64,000 bases of DNA from NCBI GenBank assembly GCA_903632075.3, contig CAHIKZ030005407.1, positions 3,733,501-3,797,500 of the forward strand, in the 5' to 3' direction. Source of the DNA: Acanthosepion pharaonis. Taxonomy: Eukaryota; Mollusca; Cephalopoda; Sepiida; Sepiidae. Numbering within the stretch: the stretch's first letter is position 1; the number at the start of each line of letters is the position of its first letter. Below, piece after piece: positions 33,641 to 46,229 of this stretch. A program made the position numbers and the translations under genes. The notes beneath the pieces are model-generated. The model saw only the letters and a list, made by a program, of their open reading frames with translations. It was not told where the DNA came from and did no database searches.

Positions 33641-35156
33641 TAAAAGATATGTAGTAGGAGAGTGAATATCTATTCAAATCCCCTATATGTCTATTTAGTT
33701 TTAAATTTTTGCATCACTAAGCTCAAAGAAAGATTAAACCTCAAAAGTATAATTCAGTGCATTTTCCAGCCAGTATAATCACACAAAAAGATCAGAACTG
33801 TCTCTTCGTGTCCTTTCAGAACGTGAAATTTGCAAATGTTTATGATTTTAGTTCAGAAGTGTTAGAATATAATTATGATTAAAATAGAGTTGACTCTCTG
33901 GAGAAGTGTGTGTTTCACAGGTTGCTATTTAGCTTAAATGTAGTTTAACATCCAAACGTATTTTTAAAATCATATTATATTTCTGTTTGTTCCTTAGTTA
34001 TTTGGTTCGTTAGCACGTACCATATACCCTGTCATAAATAATGCATTATTCCGTTTTGATCGTGAGTAAAAATGGAAAAGACATATCAGAGAGACACTGT
34101 TTGGTTTCAATGAGAAATGATAGAATCAAAGTATAAGTCTCGTGTGTTTAACGTCAGCTTCAATGGTGAAACAGGGAAAACTTGTCAATTTCAATTTTTT
34201 GCTTTACGCCATCTTACTTCTTTAAATAATGGCTTACATTCATTATGATTTTTATTGAAATATTTGTTAAGCTCAAATATATATTTAAACAGGCAATATG
34301 AGGATTTCGACGGATATTCTATAGTTGTAGTACTTGCAAGAGGCTTATTCATCATTAACTTAAGAATTATGATTAATCAGAAAATTCAAATAACAAAATA
34401 GGTATTTCTCGTCGATCATTATTCTCTGTAACTTCAGTGATAATCTGTTAGCATATAAAATCTACCAGAGTTATACATTTTTGAATAACTACAAATGGAC
34501 GTGTAAAGTCTTGCTATGGATGCGATGATTCTAAAGAAAATGTCTTAACAAAAGCATTGTCAATAACCTGAAGGCAAGAGATGCCAATCTGGCGACAAAT
34601 GGATGCGGATGCTGCAAGCTGATATTAATTTTCTCAATTGTTCCGTCACTGACATACACTAGCCGTCTGTTTGCCGCTACTAAGTCATCTTTTCGTTATG
34701 GCTGGCGGATGTACGTTGCTATGCAGCCGTTCTCCGCGTTCAGCGCACATGTGACTTGCGAGCGATTTGATTGGTTGATCACATCCATCTGAGTGGGCTT
34801 TAGACTAATGTAGTCTTTTATCGGCTCTTTCTATCACTTGCTGGGGAGAAGAATGCTCTCGAGAGCAGTGATGTCAGTGGGGAAAAAAAAAAATTATATT
34901 GAAGCTCTTTGTGATTTACTCGGGAATTTAACCCCCAAACAGCGGAAAATCTGAACCACGCTTAGAAAATAAATTCTGTTGCGTTATGCGACCAAATATT
35001 CGGTTATGGTAGGTCAAGTTTCTCACATGAAAATGAGAAAAAGCGCATTAAATAAAAAATAATGGAATTATTTTTACACGTGTAGATTTAATTCCTCTTG
35101 AAAAGATTAACACGAGTTTAATCCATTAATCGGTATTAATCGGTTATAAGCAGTGA
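33641..35156. other. 1.5 kb with nothing recognised
   Basis: Mostly unique-looking AT-rich DNA. A more GC-rich patch at 34650-34870 has no frame and no repeat I can match. This is the longest stretch in the window where I see no repeat. Confidence 0.4.
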
Positions 35157-35420
35157 TTTTTATAAACCAACTAGCAGTATAACCCATCTTCGTCCGGGTG
35201 TTTCATTACTGGGAATTTTTGGCCTTCAATTGGAGTAGTTTAAGTTTAAAATCAGCCCACCCGAAAATCAATATTAGTAACAACAATTGGGTGCAACTGA
35301 GGCACATGCCCAAGTGAAGGGCGTAACAATTTGAATAGAGGGTGACCCTGTAAAGGGCCATTTTTTCGTTCTCAATATTGCAAGGAAGGGACCTCTTACA
35401 TAATAATATACGATAATTTT
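35157..35420 (+). repeat. dispersed-repeat fragment (ACTAGCAG type)
   Basis: ACTAGCAGTATAACCCATCT followed by TCGTCCGGGTG resembles the edge of a common invertebrate repeat in which an ACTAGC block precedes CGTCCG. The assignment rests on that similarity alone. Confidence 0.3.
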
Positions 35421-35699
35421 TATTTATAATATTATTTTTTTTATAATTTTAATTTTTTGCGTTAGATTTCAACTCTCTAAATTGATTATACGCTGTTTTT
35501 TTAAAGACATTAAATTTTGCCTTTGATTCTTGCGCAGAGTGTAAAAAAAATCAGTTTTTTCGATTTTTCATCTTCAAGGTTGTAATTTTTTCCAGACAAT
35601 TTGAACTCAGAACCGTCACTGAAGAATTATCTATCAAACAAAAAAATGTTCATCGAAATCCGATGAAAACTGTGGAAATGTATAAACAACATCCGGTCA

Positions 35700-35740
35700 C
35701 ACACACACACACATACATATATGCATACACACACACATTT
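35700..35740. repeat. (AC)n interrupted microsatellite
   Basis: AC repeat with ATAC interruptions. Confidence 0.9.
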
Positions 35741-35764
35741 TGAGAATTATAGATATAGATTATT

Positions 35765-36165
35765 AATATCAGATTTTTTTGTAAACCTATAATTAATACC
35801 GGATTTAAGCACTTCGACGTGTTATATTGGTTAGCAAACTTGTCTCGCCAAATTAATTACGAGTGAGTTCAATTCTCATTGGAGGCTTCATGCTTTCGAC
35901 TTTGTGCCACATTTTAGCTACACTTACTGAATCACTATAATTAATAATGTTTTATTTTATAAACCTATAATTAATTTTGGATTTTTTTTTATAAACTTAT
36001 AATTTATAATTAATTTATTTTCGATTTTTTATAAACTTATATTTAGCACCGGATCTAATTAATAGAGGAATTTTATTTTAATTTTTTCTCGCCTTTTTTA
36101 TAAACTCATTACAGATCCTAGCTATTTTTTTTTTTTTAGCAATCTATAATACTGGATTTAATGGT
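35765..36165. repeat. degenerate TTTTATAAACTTATAATTAA repeats
   Basis: Five or six copies of a TATAAACCTATAATTAATAC-type unit followed by CGGATTTAA-like sequence, spaced 40-60 bp apart. The SINE head at 35820-35935 interrupts the series. Confidence 0.6.
35820..35935 (+). repeat. tRNA-derived SINE
   Basis: A-box-like TTATATTGGTTAGCAAACTT, B-box-like GAGTTCAATTC and then TTCGACTTTGTGCCACATTT, the tail motif of the Tx1-like LINE. The head matches the tandem heads at 54430-54690. Its structure (pol III head, LINE-like tail) fits a SINE that borrows the LINE machinery. Confidence 0.6.
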
Positions 36166-36704
36166 GGTTATTAATGAGTTAAGGAAAAAATCAGCAACAA
36201 ATATGTTATTTAAATTATTTTCAGTAGTGATTAATCTTTTTAATCTTTACTTTTATCTTAATACCAACCGCTTTATATCGCAACTCTCAGATCGTCAAAG
36301 AAAAAAGAATTGTCACTCGATCTCCCACGCATCCATTATCTCTAAGAACTTGACTTTCTTTAGCAGAGGAAGACATCGTAAAAAAAAAAAAACTAATCAT
36401 TAAGACAGATTCCAAAGAGTGCTGTTTTGAGTGGTTTCTTCTCTATTTTCGTTCCGCGCTGCTTACGGATAAATATAGCCTTTTAATAAGTTGATAATCT
36501 TGAGTCATGGGAGTGAAAAGGAGAAGATTGTATATTCTGTTAAAAAGAATTAAATTTAATTAAACGTTTACGCCCACCGTCCCACTGTAGAGTTATAAAT
36601 AACAGTGAGCATTTATTTTAATCTTTTCACCCTAAGCAAAAATGGATTTGGTTTGGTTTGTTTTACACATATCAATTTCTATTGGTTATTTAATGACGAA
36701 AGGA
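36166..36704. other. nothing recognised
   Basis: No supported gene or repeat. Confidence 0.4.
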
Positions 36705-37052
36705 TTTGTATTGCTGGTAATACTTTTTTTTAAATGTATTGCTGGTAATAAGTTTTTCTTCAAAAATGTGTTGCTGGTAATATTTTTTTTCAAAAATGTA
36801 TTGCTGGTAATATTTTTTTCAGAAATGTATAGCTGGTAATACATTTTTCTTCAAAAGTGTATTGCTGGTAATTTTTTCTTCAAAAATGTATTACTGGTAA
36901 TATTTTTTTCAAAAATGTTTTGCTGGTAATATTTTTTTCCAAAAATATATTGCTGGTAATATTTCTTTCAAAAACGTTATGCTGGCAGTATTTTTTTTTT
37001 CAAGAATTCATTGATTTTCCTAATTTTTTACAAAAATGTATTGGTGGTATTA
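36705..37052 (+). repeat. ~30-bp minisatellite
   Basis: About ten copies of a unit like TGTATTGCTGGTAATATTTT followed by TTTCAAAAA. It forms one half of a composite repeat; the other half is 37053-37215. The same composite occurs inverted at 63370-63775. Confidence 0.9.
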
Positions 37053-37215
37053 AAATTATTTTTACACTTTCATGGTGTTTTGAGCCCAGTTTGGGTGTTA
37101 ACTATTTGCCCATAGCTGGGACCCTAACAGGTGCTACCACCCCGAGTCAGGGTGGACCTGGGAAGACCAGCAATTAAGAGGCAATTCCACGCTCCTCAAA
37201 ACCTCCGGATCAGAG
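37053..37215 (+). repeat. conserved flank of the minisatellite repeat
   Basis: CACTTTCATGGTGTTTTGAG, TTAACTATTTGCCCATAGCT and CAGGGTGGACCTGGGAAGAC are all shared with the inverse complement of 63379-63545. Both copies end in a small palindrome around AAAACCTC/GAGG. It is probably a non-autonomous element that carries the minisatellite inside. Confidence 0.75.
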
Positions 37216-37289
37216 GACTTGCTGTTGGACGGAGCAAGAATGAAAGAGAACGAGAAGACTTTAGAGAGGAGAAAGGACAATAATCATTG

Positions 37290-37565
37290 AAGCTGAAATG
37301 ACTAGATGTAACCCTAAGTTCTATGCTAACAGTTTCTTCTATCGCACTTCGCGCCTGTGGAACTCTCTTCCGGCTTCTTGCTTCCCAGCCAAACTTCATC
37401 TTCAAAAATTTTAATGCAATGTCAATCGATATTTTCTGTCGTCTGAATTCCTGGTCTTTTATTGTTCTCGCTCATGTTTTTCCTCTTATATTCTTTAACA
37501 CTCAATAACCCTTTGAATCTTAGCGCCTTTATTGACTTGCTTGGGGTAAAATGATTAAAAAAAAA
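37290..37565 (+). pseudogene. LINE 3' end, best copy of the LWNSLP family
   Basis: One frame reads CNPKFYANSFFYRTSRLWNS followed by LPASCFPAKLHLQKF: the C-terminus of a non-LTR reverse transcriptase with the RLWNSLP motif known from jockey/CR1-like and related LINEs. The 3' UTR ends CTTGCTTGGGGTAAAATGAT and an A-rich tail. Seven copies of this end occur in the window (5577, 6455, 25787 minus, 29105 minus, 32815, this one, 51140). Confidence 0.75.
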
Positions 37566-37574
37566 ATAAATGAA

Positions 37575-38660
37575 TAGTGGATTTTATGGTGGGCACTAGT
37601 GGATGTTTCAGTGATAGCATAGTCAATATCTCTCACCTTTTTTTCAGGATATCGACTTGAGAGTTTTGGTGATAGAGTGAAACCTAAATGATGATGTTTG
37701 TCGAAGTAAGTTCCTAATAAGTAGTCAAGGGTGTTAACAAAGACGAAAAGGTCAAAGGTGTCACCCTGAAAGACACCTGATTTGATGACGAAGAAGCTAA
37801 TATCTTCGTACGGGGATCTAACCAAAGAAATGGTATTTTTGGCTAGCATCATGGTAGCTGTCTAGGGTAGGGGATGTCATATGCCAGAAGGAGCTTATAC
37901 ATTTTCCCCAATTTACAGAAGAGAACGCTTTAAAGAAATTTACATTACAAATGTCAAAGTTCTCCTAGATCATCTAGAAAATGCTGCCAACGATGTTGGA
38001 CTCTATGTCAATGCTTCTAAAACTGGATTGATACGATACAAGACTCAACCAAATTGTCTCAGATGAATCAATAAAAAATGTCAAATCTTTTACATGTCTA
38101 GAAGTGAAATAAATTCTACTGAAAAAGCATGTGAAAATTCGCATAGCTCAAGCCTGGAGCGCCTTCAATAAAATGGATGTAATCTGGAAATATGATCTAA
38201 CAGACAACCTCGAACGGAGATGTTTTTGGAGCCACTGTAGAGGCAGTGTTAATGCATGATGTCAGTGTTTGAATATTAACTAAAACCCTAAAATCTATGC
38301 TTGATGGAACATACACTCGGATGTTGAGAGCTATATTTAACATCTCTTAGAGACAACTTCAAACTAAATTGCGGCTCTAAGGACCCATCCCTGATATTTC
38401 TATAATCTTACACGAAGGCAGAATGCAGGGCATTTCTGGCGGGAAAAACAAGAACTTGCGAACGGCCTACTTCTCTGGACACCTAGCCATGGAGCAAAAC
38501 GGGTTGGTCACCCACCAATCACCTACATTGACCAGCTTTGTTATGACACAGAATACCACCCTGATGACCTTCCGACCTTGATGTAGGCACGTGATGGTTG
38601 GAGTGATAGACTTATGAATGTCCAAGCTAGCTCAAAGGAATAAAATAAAAATAAATACTA
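37575..38660 (+). pseudogene. LINE copy with inverted 5' segment
   Basis: The 3' part (37881-38660, plus strand) encodes, with frameshifts, LLDHLENAANDVGLYVNASK, AQAWSAFNKMDVIWKYDLTD, a YTRMLRAIFNIS block, LLWTPSHGAKRVGHP and ITYIDQLCYDTEYHPDDLP. The upstream protein part lies on the opposite strand at 37575-37852: SFFVIKSGVFQGDT, LDYLLGTYFDKHH, LSSRYPEKKVRDIDYA. Upstream-most protein sequence is next to the junction at about 37865 and the D-Y-A catalytic edge is at the outer side, exactly the layout left by twin-priming 5' inversion. The tail is an AATAAAATAAAAATAAAT run. Dead copy of an RTE-like or Nimb-like LINE; the subgroup is uncertain. Confidence 0.75.
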
Positions 38661-39081
38661 TTAGATAAATAAAAGACTCTTACGCTCGATTAATCCATTT
38701 GTAGAATTCTTAGAAGGCTTACGGCGATACACTAGCGTAACGTAGACGATAAAATTATATCATATTATATAACAAAGGAATGTCAAAGAGTTTATCGGCC
38801 GAGAAGTTTCAATCAAAACATTTGATGGCATCTCTTGATATTGCAAAGAAACTAATACGGCAACAAATAAATACATAATTTCTTTAAGGTAAAATTATAA
38901 AGTGAAAATGACCTCGGTCATCGAAAATACTAATCAGAAACACACTCAAGAAAGAGAAGCTTAACAACGTTACTTAAAATCGTCTGATTACTATTTATCC
39001 GTATCTACCGTTTCATACCCTGCAACATCCATTAGCTTTCAGTAAGACAAGAATTTATTCAATCGATTTGGAAGCAAAATG

Positions 39082-39123
<42 letters not shown>

Positions 39124-39918
39124 GAAAATCGTCAGTGGAATCGGAAGTTGAATGTTGGGACAAGGAAGGAAGCCGAGTCTGGCGTATCTGATCGATTGAA
39201 CATAAAGAGTAATGAATGAAGCAAATTAGGGAATCAATGGTTCCATGAGCGAAGCGCGAAAATAAAAGTAGAAGCGTTAATGGAGAGAATGAAAAAAAAA
39301 ACGATTTGTCAAGAGATAATGGAGGAAGTAGAATCAAAATGAAGAAAAATTTCATTGAAGTTACGTTTTTTTTTTTCTTTTTAGGTATTTTACACTTTCA
39401 AATTTATTTTCTTTAATTTGTAAGTCTGAATGTGAGATCAATATGAAAAGAAAGTGAAACATTTTCAGTTAAAGAAAACGAAACGAACCAGTTGAATGAC
39501 TATCGGCGACGTACAAATTTGACTGGGAAAATAAGAGCAAAAATGTTTGCCAAGAATACGAAGAAAAAATTAAAAGTAAGGCGTTTTAACATCTGTAAAG
39601 GAAATTTAAACCAATGAAAAAATTAGGAAAAGTCAACAAGATCACCCTAAAGTAAGAAACCTCCTCCTCGTCAGCGCTATTACACGCCCCTGTGAAGAAC
39701 AGGATTAATGTGTCATCATACTAATTGTTGCTGCTCTGGTAATTGACGTTTTATACGGATGAAGTTGCCAGCTACACACTCAACTGGTTTTGAATCCAGA
39801 GATATCCTTCTTCTATACTGGTTACCAACTAAGGCTAGATATCCCCTTCTGCTCTCCTATTTAACCCATAGCTGGGGGAGAAGAGATGACGACGAGAATT
39901 TTTGCGAAAGTGAACGCG
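38661..39918. other. nothing recognised apart from one (TA)n
   Basis: A (TA)n tract at 39083-39121 is the only definable feature. The purine-rich neighbourhood gives a spurious minus-strand frame at 39059-39355. Confidence 0.5.
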
Positions 39919-39924
39919 AAGAAC

Positions 39925-40262
39925 AAAGCCGGAATTTGAACTCGGCACGCCGTTTCCACATTTCACGAATATCTAATGAAAAAATATGGAGATTCAGTAA
40001 ATTATTGGGAATGGTGGAAATGCCTGGGTTTTGACCTTGCAAACGAACGGTACGTGCACAAACATACAGAAGCTGCTTTAGAGAATACCTACCTAGTTGA
40101 AAAGTCGTCGACTGCAGTCAAACTTATAGAATCATTGTGAACTCCATGATTCTTTCCGTGACTCTATAGTATGTTCCAATTTTGTTTGTGCGAAAGTGAA
40201 TGCAACCAATTGAATTTGCCGATTACGTGTCCCAAGCTGTTAACCATTCCACCACATCCTAG
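39925..40262 (-). repeat. tRNA-derived SINE fragments
   Basis: On the minus strand GATGTGGTGGAATGGTTAAC at about 40243-40262 resembles an A box, and GTGCCGAGTTCAAATTCCGG at 39931-39950 contains a B-box match (GAGTTCAAATTCC). They are too far apart for one head, so probably two decayed copies. Low confidence. Confidence 0.35.
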
Positions 40263-40914
40263 AAATCCTATGGCAGTTTGAAATTCAAATGGATCAGTTC
40301 AGCTCAGGTCCCGCTATTGTAAACAGTAAGATATCTTGTCGTATAATGGATTTCACAATTGCAACAAATAAACGAGTTCGCTCAAAAGTGAGAAACTGGG
40401 AAAAATATGGTAGCTGCGAAAGTAATTAAAAAATAGGAAATTTCAAGATGACAAATGTGCCTATAATTATTGCGCGCTGAGGATATTACCGATGCGGCTT
40501 GTCAAAAAGATAAGAATTAGAAATTAGGTAAATAATTTGAAACCATACAAAGGACATCATGAATATCATTAATTAGATTACTAAATAAAGACGTAAGATA
40601 TTAAGGAGACTTCTTATTACTTGATTTATTTTTTTACTGAAACCTACCGTTTATTACTAGCGTAGGAATACGGGCGGTAGGAGCTTATTCAAGCATTATT
40701 TAATTCCATGAAGCTCAGCCTAACTTATCCACTCTCCAACAGTCAACTGTAATTAAACTAACATTTTTTTCCTGAAAGCTAAGCCGCATGCTGTCATGTA
40801 AAGATGTTCTGAAGTTGATAACTGATATAAAAATCGAAAAACACAGATGTTGGAAACATTTCTAAAACGTGCTTTTTTAGGAGACCAATATATCAAAGTT
40901 CACGCGTAAAAGTA
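40263..40914. other. nothing recognised
   Basis: No supported feature. Confidence 0.4.
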
Positions 40915-41560
40915 GACTGAGTCAGAAAACGAGATATGGTATCAACGATTATGAACTAGAAAGCGAGATATAGTATAAAAAATTATGAACTAAAAATCGA
41001 CATGTAGCATTAAAGATTATGAACAAGAAAACGAGATATAAGATCAAATATTAATAAGCGGAAAGCAAGATGTTGGATCAAAGATGATGAAACTGAAAGC
41101 GAAAAGTGATGTATCAAAGGTCACTAAGCAGAAAGCAAGATGTGGGATCAAAGGTGCTGGATTAAATATTAATAAGCAGAAAGGAAGATGTTGGATCAGA
41201 GATTATGAATTAGAAAGCGAAATGCCTAGTATGAAAGGTCACTAAGCAGAAACTGAGATGTGGGATCAAAGATTATGAACCAGAAAACAAGATGTGGGAA
41301 GCAGCAAACAAGATGTTGGATCAAAGATTTTGAACTAGAAAGCAAAATGTGATGTATCAAAGGTCACTAAGCAGAAATTGAGATGTGGGATCAAAGATTA
41401 TGAACCAGAAAACAAGATGTGGGATCAAATATTAATAAGCAAAAAGATGTTTGATCAAAGATCATGAACCAGAAAGTGAAATGTGGTGTATCAAATGTTA
41501 CTAAGCAGAAAGCGAACTGTGGAATCAAAGATTATGTATCAGAAGGCGCGATGTGAATTA
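40915..41560. repeat. ~34-bp minisatellite
   Basis: About 18-19 degenerate units of the type GAACTAGAAAGCGAGATGTG followed by GGATCAAAGATTAT; some lose a few bases or carry AATATTAATAAGCA instead. Units abut with no spacers. Confidence 0.9.
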
Positions 41561-42307
41561 TTGGGATATTTACGAATTATCGGGGTATCTACGAATTATT
41601 GGGATATCTACGAATCATAGAATCGGATACAATAAATCAGGAACATATGAAAGAATGGCAAAGAACGCATCAGAAGAACGAAAAAACAGAAGCAAAATTC
41701 AATAGCAGAAACCTGATCAAAGGAATAAATATAACGGGCATTTTCTCTTCTGAAATATTCTGAATCTTGCTTAAACCGAGCAAGAGAAGAACGGAAGGAG
41801 TTGATCGAGAATGGTGATGACAGCCTTATATCCAAGAGCTAATGTTGGTAGGTTAGATGTGATAAAAAAAGAGAGGAAGAAGGCTTTTTTAGTTTTGAAC
41901 ACAACGTTGACTCTCCGCTTACAAGTGTCTTGAGTGCAACAGAAAGCATAATCATTAAAGGCTATAAAAGCAGCAGCAAAAAATTGCAAAAAAAATAATA
42001 ATAAAGTGATATGGAACGGAATAAACATGGTTGTGGATCTTAACAGAGAAAAACTGTTTTTATCAATGGCGGCCCAAAAAAATGACATAGAATTATACAA
42101 AACCTAAAACCCAATACACGGAAAAATGGGAAAAGCAGAATGTGTGAAAAGGATTAACATAATAAGCGATTCGAACAAGTTAGATTAAATACTCAAAGAA
42201 TACAAAAATAGATATGATTGGGTAGGAAGGCTTATCCCTTGAAAAACAGATTTTACAGGGATTTCGTCCAGGGGTCGTTGTAATTACACCGGAAATAAAC
42301 ATAGCAA
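41561..42307. other. nothing recognised
   Basis: Two overlapping minus-strand frames (41608-41835 and 41771-42100) show no known domain and look like chance. Confidence 0.4.
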
Positions 42308-42508
42308 GAATTCTCCTTTGGAATCTGGAAAATTTTACAAGATTATAAATCTTGTTATACTGTCCCTACCCCAGGAGGCAACTAGATAAGTGGAGGAAGA
42401 TCTAGGTTTTGCTAAATCTTAATAAATTCTATTTGATTTATTTCAGGTTCAAATGTTCCTACAGCCTTCTCCAAACAGATTCAATCTTCTCTTTCTTTCC
42501 TTTTTCTC
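42308..42508 (+). repeat. 200-bp repeat, copy 1
   Basis: Matches 43204-43408 in the same orientation (TTCTCCTTTGGAATCTGGAA versus TTCTTCTTTGGAAATTGTTA, then GATTTATTTCAGGTTCAAAT, then CTTTCTTTCCTTTTTCTC). Moderately diverged. Confidence 0.75.
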
Positions 42509-42660
42509 AGTGGCGCTATAATACACACATACACACAAAATTATTCTATTAGTAATATGTAATAAATGGAGAAACCTCATAGCAGTAACAGAAACCGGAG
42601 TAAGCAGTAAGGATTAAAACCGGACTTCGTCTATCGATTGTCATCTGATCTATCTATTTA

Positions 42661-42928
<268 letters not shown>

Positions 42929-42994
<66 letters not shown>
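42929..42994. repeat. (TA)n microsatellite
   Basis: TA tract of about 66 bp. Confidence 0.95.
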
Positions 42995-42999
<5 letters not shown>

Positions 43000-43203
43000 A
43001 TCACCGGTTTATATAAGAAAATTTGGGTACTTCTGACATCGATTTACGATTTATTAAATGATTTTCGGTAAGATATTCATAACATTTTTGTCTCAAATTA
43101 ATGATCTTTCGTAGGTTGCGTTCATTCCCAAAAATTATAACTGATTTTTCTTAAAATATAAGCATTTACGGGTTTTGATAATATTTTAAATAAACATCGT
43201 GAT

Positions 43204-43408
43204 GATTCTTCTTTGGAAATTGTTAAATTTTAGAAGACAATAAACCTTGTGATAAGCTAAATTCTTAGGTTGGGGAAGATCCAGTCTTTCTACATCTTAC
43301 TGAATTATAGCTGGTTTATTTCAGGTTCAAATCTTCCAAGAGCCATATCCAAAATGTTTTCTGTCTTCTAATTATTATTTTTAATTTGTTCTTTCTTTCC
43401 TTTTTCTC
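43204..43408 (+). repeat. 200-bp repeat, copy 2
   Basis: Partner of 42308-42508. Confidence 0.75.
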
Positions 43409-43519
43409 TTCGACAGTTTCCCTTAGTTTTTTCATAGTTTAATCTTAATTTTTGCCGTCTTCTAATCGTCATTAGGCATTCTATGGAGTTAAATGTTGAA
43501 CTAGGCTTACCACTCTAGT

Positions 43520-44040
43520 CTATTGAGAAGACGTGCTGTTACTTGATCTCCAGTTTAAGCAGTAGGTTTCTATCGGTATGAATATAGACACAAACCAGAA
43601 TCTGTATTAGAGAATAAAAAATGTGAAATTCTCTAGGAGTTTGAGATTCAAATGGCTGGTATAATCCAAAACAAAGGACGGGATTTAGTTATCGTAAATC
43701 AAGAAAGGAAGATGTGTCAGTGTGTGGTATATCTTCTCTTCCGATAGAGTAATTGAAAGAAAAGAAAAAAAAGATTGATAAGTAATAATATATCACAAGA
43801 GAGAAGAAAAATGTGGAAAATAAAGATGACGGTTTGGCTCAGTTTAATCATTAGGCATTCTCATTCATACAATGAATCGTTGAACCAGGTATACCATCCT
43901 GTTATAAATGATGGACTATTGAGGAGACTTGCTTTTACTTGATCTCCAGTTTAAGGCGCAGCTTTTTCTGAGTATGAACACTCATTCAGTGGAAAATAAC
44001 AATGCTCTTTTTTATAATTCGTCTTGGCGAACAGTAAATA
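43520..44040 (+). repeat. 0.5-kb duplicated segment, copy 1
   Basis: Collinear with 48998-49502 over its full length (for example ATAGACACAAACCAGAATCT, AAGGAAGATGTGTCAGTGTG, CAGCTTTTTCTGAGTATGAA), about 85-90% identical by eye. Each copy also holds an internal repeat of a CTATTGAGGAGACTTGCTGT-like block near both ends. No LTR features are present. Confidence 0.85.
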
Positions 44041-44704
44041 TTAGGTCATCCTTACACATAACCATGAGTAGCTGAAGTAACTGCCTATCTCCACCAACGT
44101 CAGTGATCGATATTTGAGTCTTTTTTACAGCCGAATATTACGGCATTTACGGCCGAATATTGCAGCATTTTCCGGATTTTTTTTTTTTTACAGCAGAGAG
44201 TTAAAACCTTCGCAGTAGGAAGATTATCGAAATAAAATCTAATTTCTATTTCCTTACAGTTGACATTATGATAAAATAAGACCAAGTAGGAAACGTATAT
44301 CAATCTAACATGTTTCACTTTTATTAAATCTTCGTCACAGATTCAGTGAGAACAGTCAAAAAGATAGAAACACTAGTATTTTCAATTTTGTTTGGGTCAA
44401 TTCTCATTGGCCAGATACGTGTCACGTGCATTAAAACCGTAGATAATTCTATGTGTATGTAACTTTGTGGAGATTCCTGTATGTCTAAGTGAGAATCTGA
44501 TAGTAATATGTATTCGTAATTGTGTATGTGCGTCTACCTAATGGGAGTTCTGTTGTCTTCCCCTTTGTGGGGTCAGCCAGAGCAGCGGAGTGTCACAGGA
44601 TTCTAATTTATGGTTGACCCATTTAAGCATGTATACTTTGTATTAGATAGATATAAGTTAGATTCTTTAAGAATGGATTCAAAGAAATATGGCGATCTAA
44701 TGTA
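44041..44704. other. nothing recognised
   Basis: No supported feature. Confidence 0.4.
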
Positions 44705-44891
44705 CAGTGTAACCCGGATATAAGAGACTCGGATATAAGAGAAACCCGGATATAAAAGAGATTTTCTCTGGTACCAAATTAGAGCCTGTGTTAATGTATA
44801 TAAAATAGACCAAACCCGGATATAAGAGAAACCCGGATATAAGAGCCTTCTTCTCCGGTCCCGACAACTCTCTTATATCCGGGTTACACTG
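44705..44891. mobile_element. pogo/Tigger-type MITE
   Basis: 187 bp bounded by perfect 23-bp inverted ends, CAGTGTAACCCGGATATAAG.. and its complement, flanked by TA. The CAGT..AACCC..TATAA terminus is the style of pogo/Tigger-type elements. The inside repeats CCCGGATATAAGAGA several times and has no coding capacity. Confidence 0.85.
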
Positions 44892-45189
44892 TAATGTTTT
44901 AGGCGTGCGTTTATACTTAGTAATATTGTTATTAAGTTTTCAATGTGTTTTCGCCTTAAAGAATTATGTTCTTTTTTCATTGAAAGTTTAGAAAATAGAT
45001 TCTCGACTTGGTGGTAGAAGTAGTTGTATATTTTGCATTAGAACGAGGGATTGCTACTCGAACCTCTATAAATAAACCCGGATATTCAATGCTGATTTTC
45101 CAAGGGAACGAAAATGATCTGCTTAAAGCATTTGGTGCCACATAAACTTCCTATGTTATATAACCATTTAGCGCTGTGACATCAATCAT

Positions 45190-45790
45190 CTTCTCCTATG
45201 TGCCACGTCTACTTAGGGTATAAGCGATCATGGCTCTCCACAATTTCCTATTTTGTGTGGTTCTTAGTATTCTCCCTGCGCTAAGGTTTCTTCCCCTCAT
45301 CCACCACTCATTCAAACAAACGTGTCAGTTAAGTGGCTTTCCGCCTTCCTTTTGCTTTCAAATATGCCCCCACCCCTAGGGTCTAAGTTTTCCAAGCTCC
45401 CCTTCCTCATTATATATTCAAGGAATTTCAGCTGTCTGAGTATGTGTTCTTTCTGTTGCCATTTTCTTTAAAATTTCTTTGTTGCTTGTTTAATTCTTTC
45501 ATGGAATTTTCAGTATCCTTCTATACAACCACGTTTTTGCTGTCTCTAGCGTTTTCCTCATCAATGAGGAGATTGTCTAATATTCACTGCCATATAAGGG
45601 CATAGATATCACACAGCAATACAGCATTCTTTTTTTTTATGTTTCTAAAGATTTTTTCCATTTCTCAGTAGCTTGCTTAACTTTTGGAATGCCTCTTTCG
45701 CAAAGCCAATGCGTTTTCGGATCTCGGTGTCGCATTTTCTATCGTCTGTTAAGATGCTTCTCAGATATTTAAACTTCCAAGATTTTAAAG
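45190..45790 (-). pseudogene. LINE ORF2 C-terminal relic (WRA-I--VL family)
   Basis: The minus strand reads WKFKYLRSILTDDRKCDTEI, RKRIGFAKEAFQKLSKLLRN, later LRQLKFLEYIMRKGSLENL and finally KLWRAMIAYTLSRRGT before a stop: the reverse-transcriptase thumb and C-terminus of the family at 55305. Several frameshifts. The 5' part is missing. Confidence 0.7.
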
Positions 45791-46229
45791 TTTTTTTATT
45801 AGTCCTTTGCCTAATAATATTTATTTATTTGTATTTATTTATATTATTTAATCTAAAGTCCATATTTGAGTCTCCTGTGATTGATTAGATTACAAATCGT
45901 GGACGAGATTAAGGAGAATACGTGGCGACATCTAAGAACAATCTCGAAAGAGGATTGCGTAGAATGTTTTAAAAAATTATAATGGAGACCGGAAAAAGTG
46001 AGTGTTGAAGAAATCTAAGGCGCCATTGCTTGAGATAGGCTTTTATTTATTTATTCATTTATTTATTTTAATTTACATTAAATAGCTGGATACTTTTCCG
46101 GCAGATATTTTCTCTAGTGCGTTTCTCAAAATTAATATATTCTGACTGTTTTTGCCAGCTTTTCAAAAATAAGAACAGGGAAAATCGAGTCAGTTATTGT
46201 AAAAATGGAGACGTGGCTGTTATGAAGAT
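45791..46229. other. nothing recognised
   Basis: Contains (TTTA)n-like runs at about 45818-45850 and 46050-46070 only. Confidence 0.5.

Noticed and set aside
40915..41560. CRISPR-like array
   Set aside because: Units abut directly with no spacers and vary in sequence; the DNA is plainly animal. It is a minisatellite.
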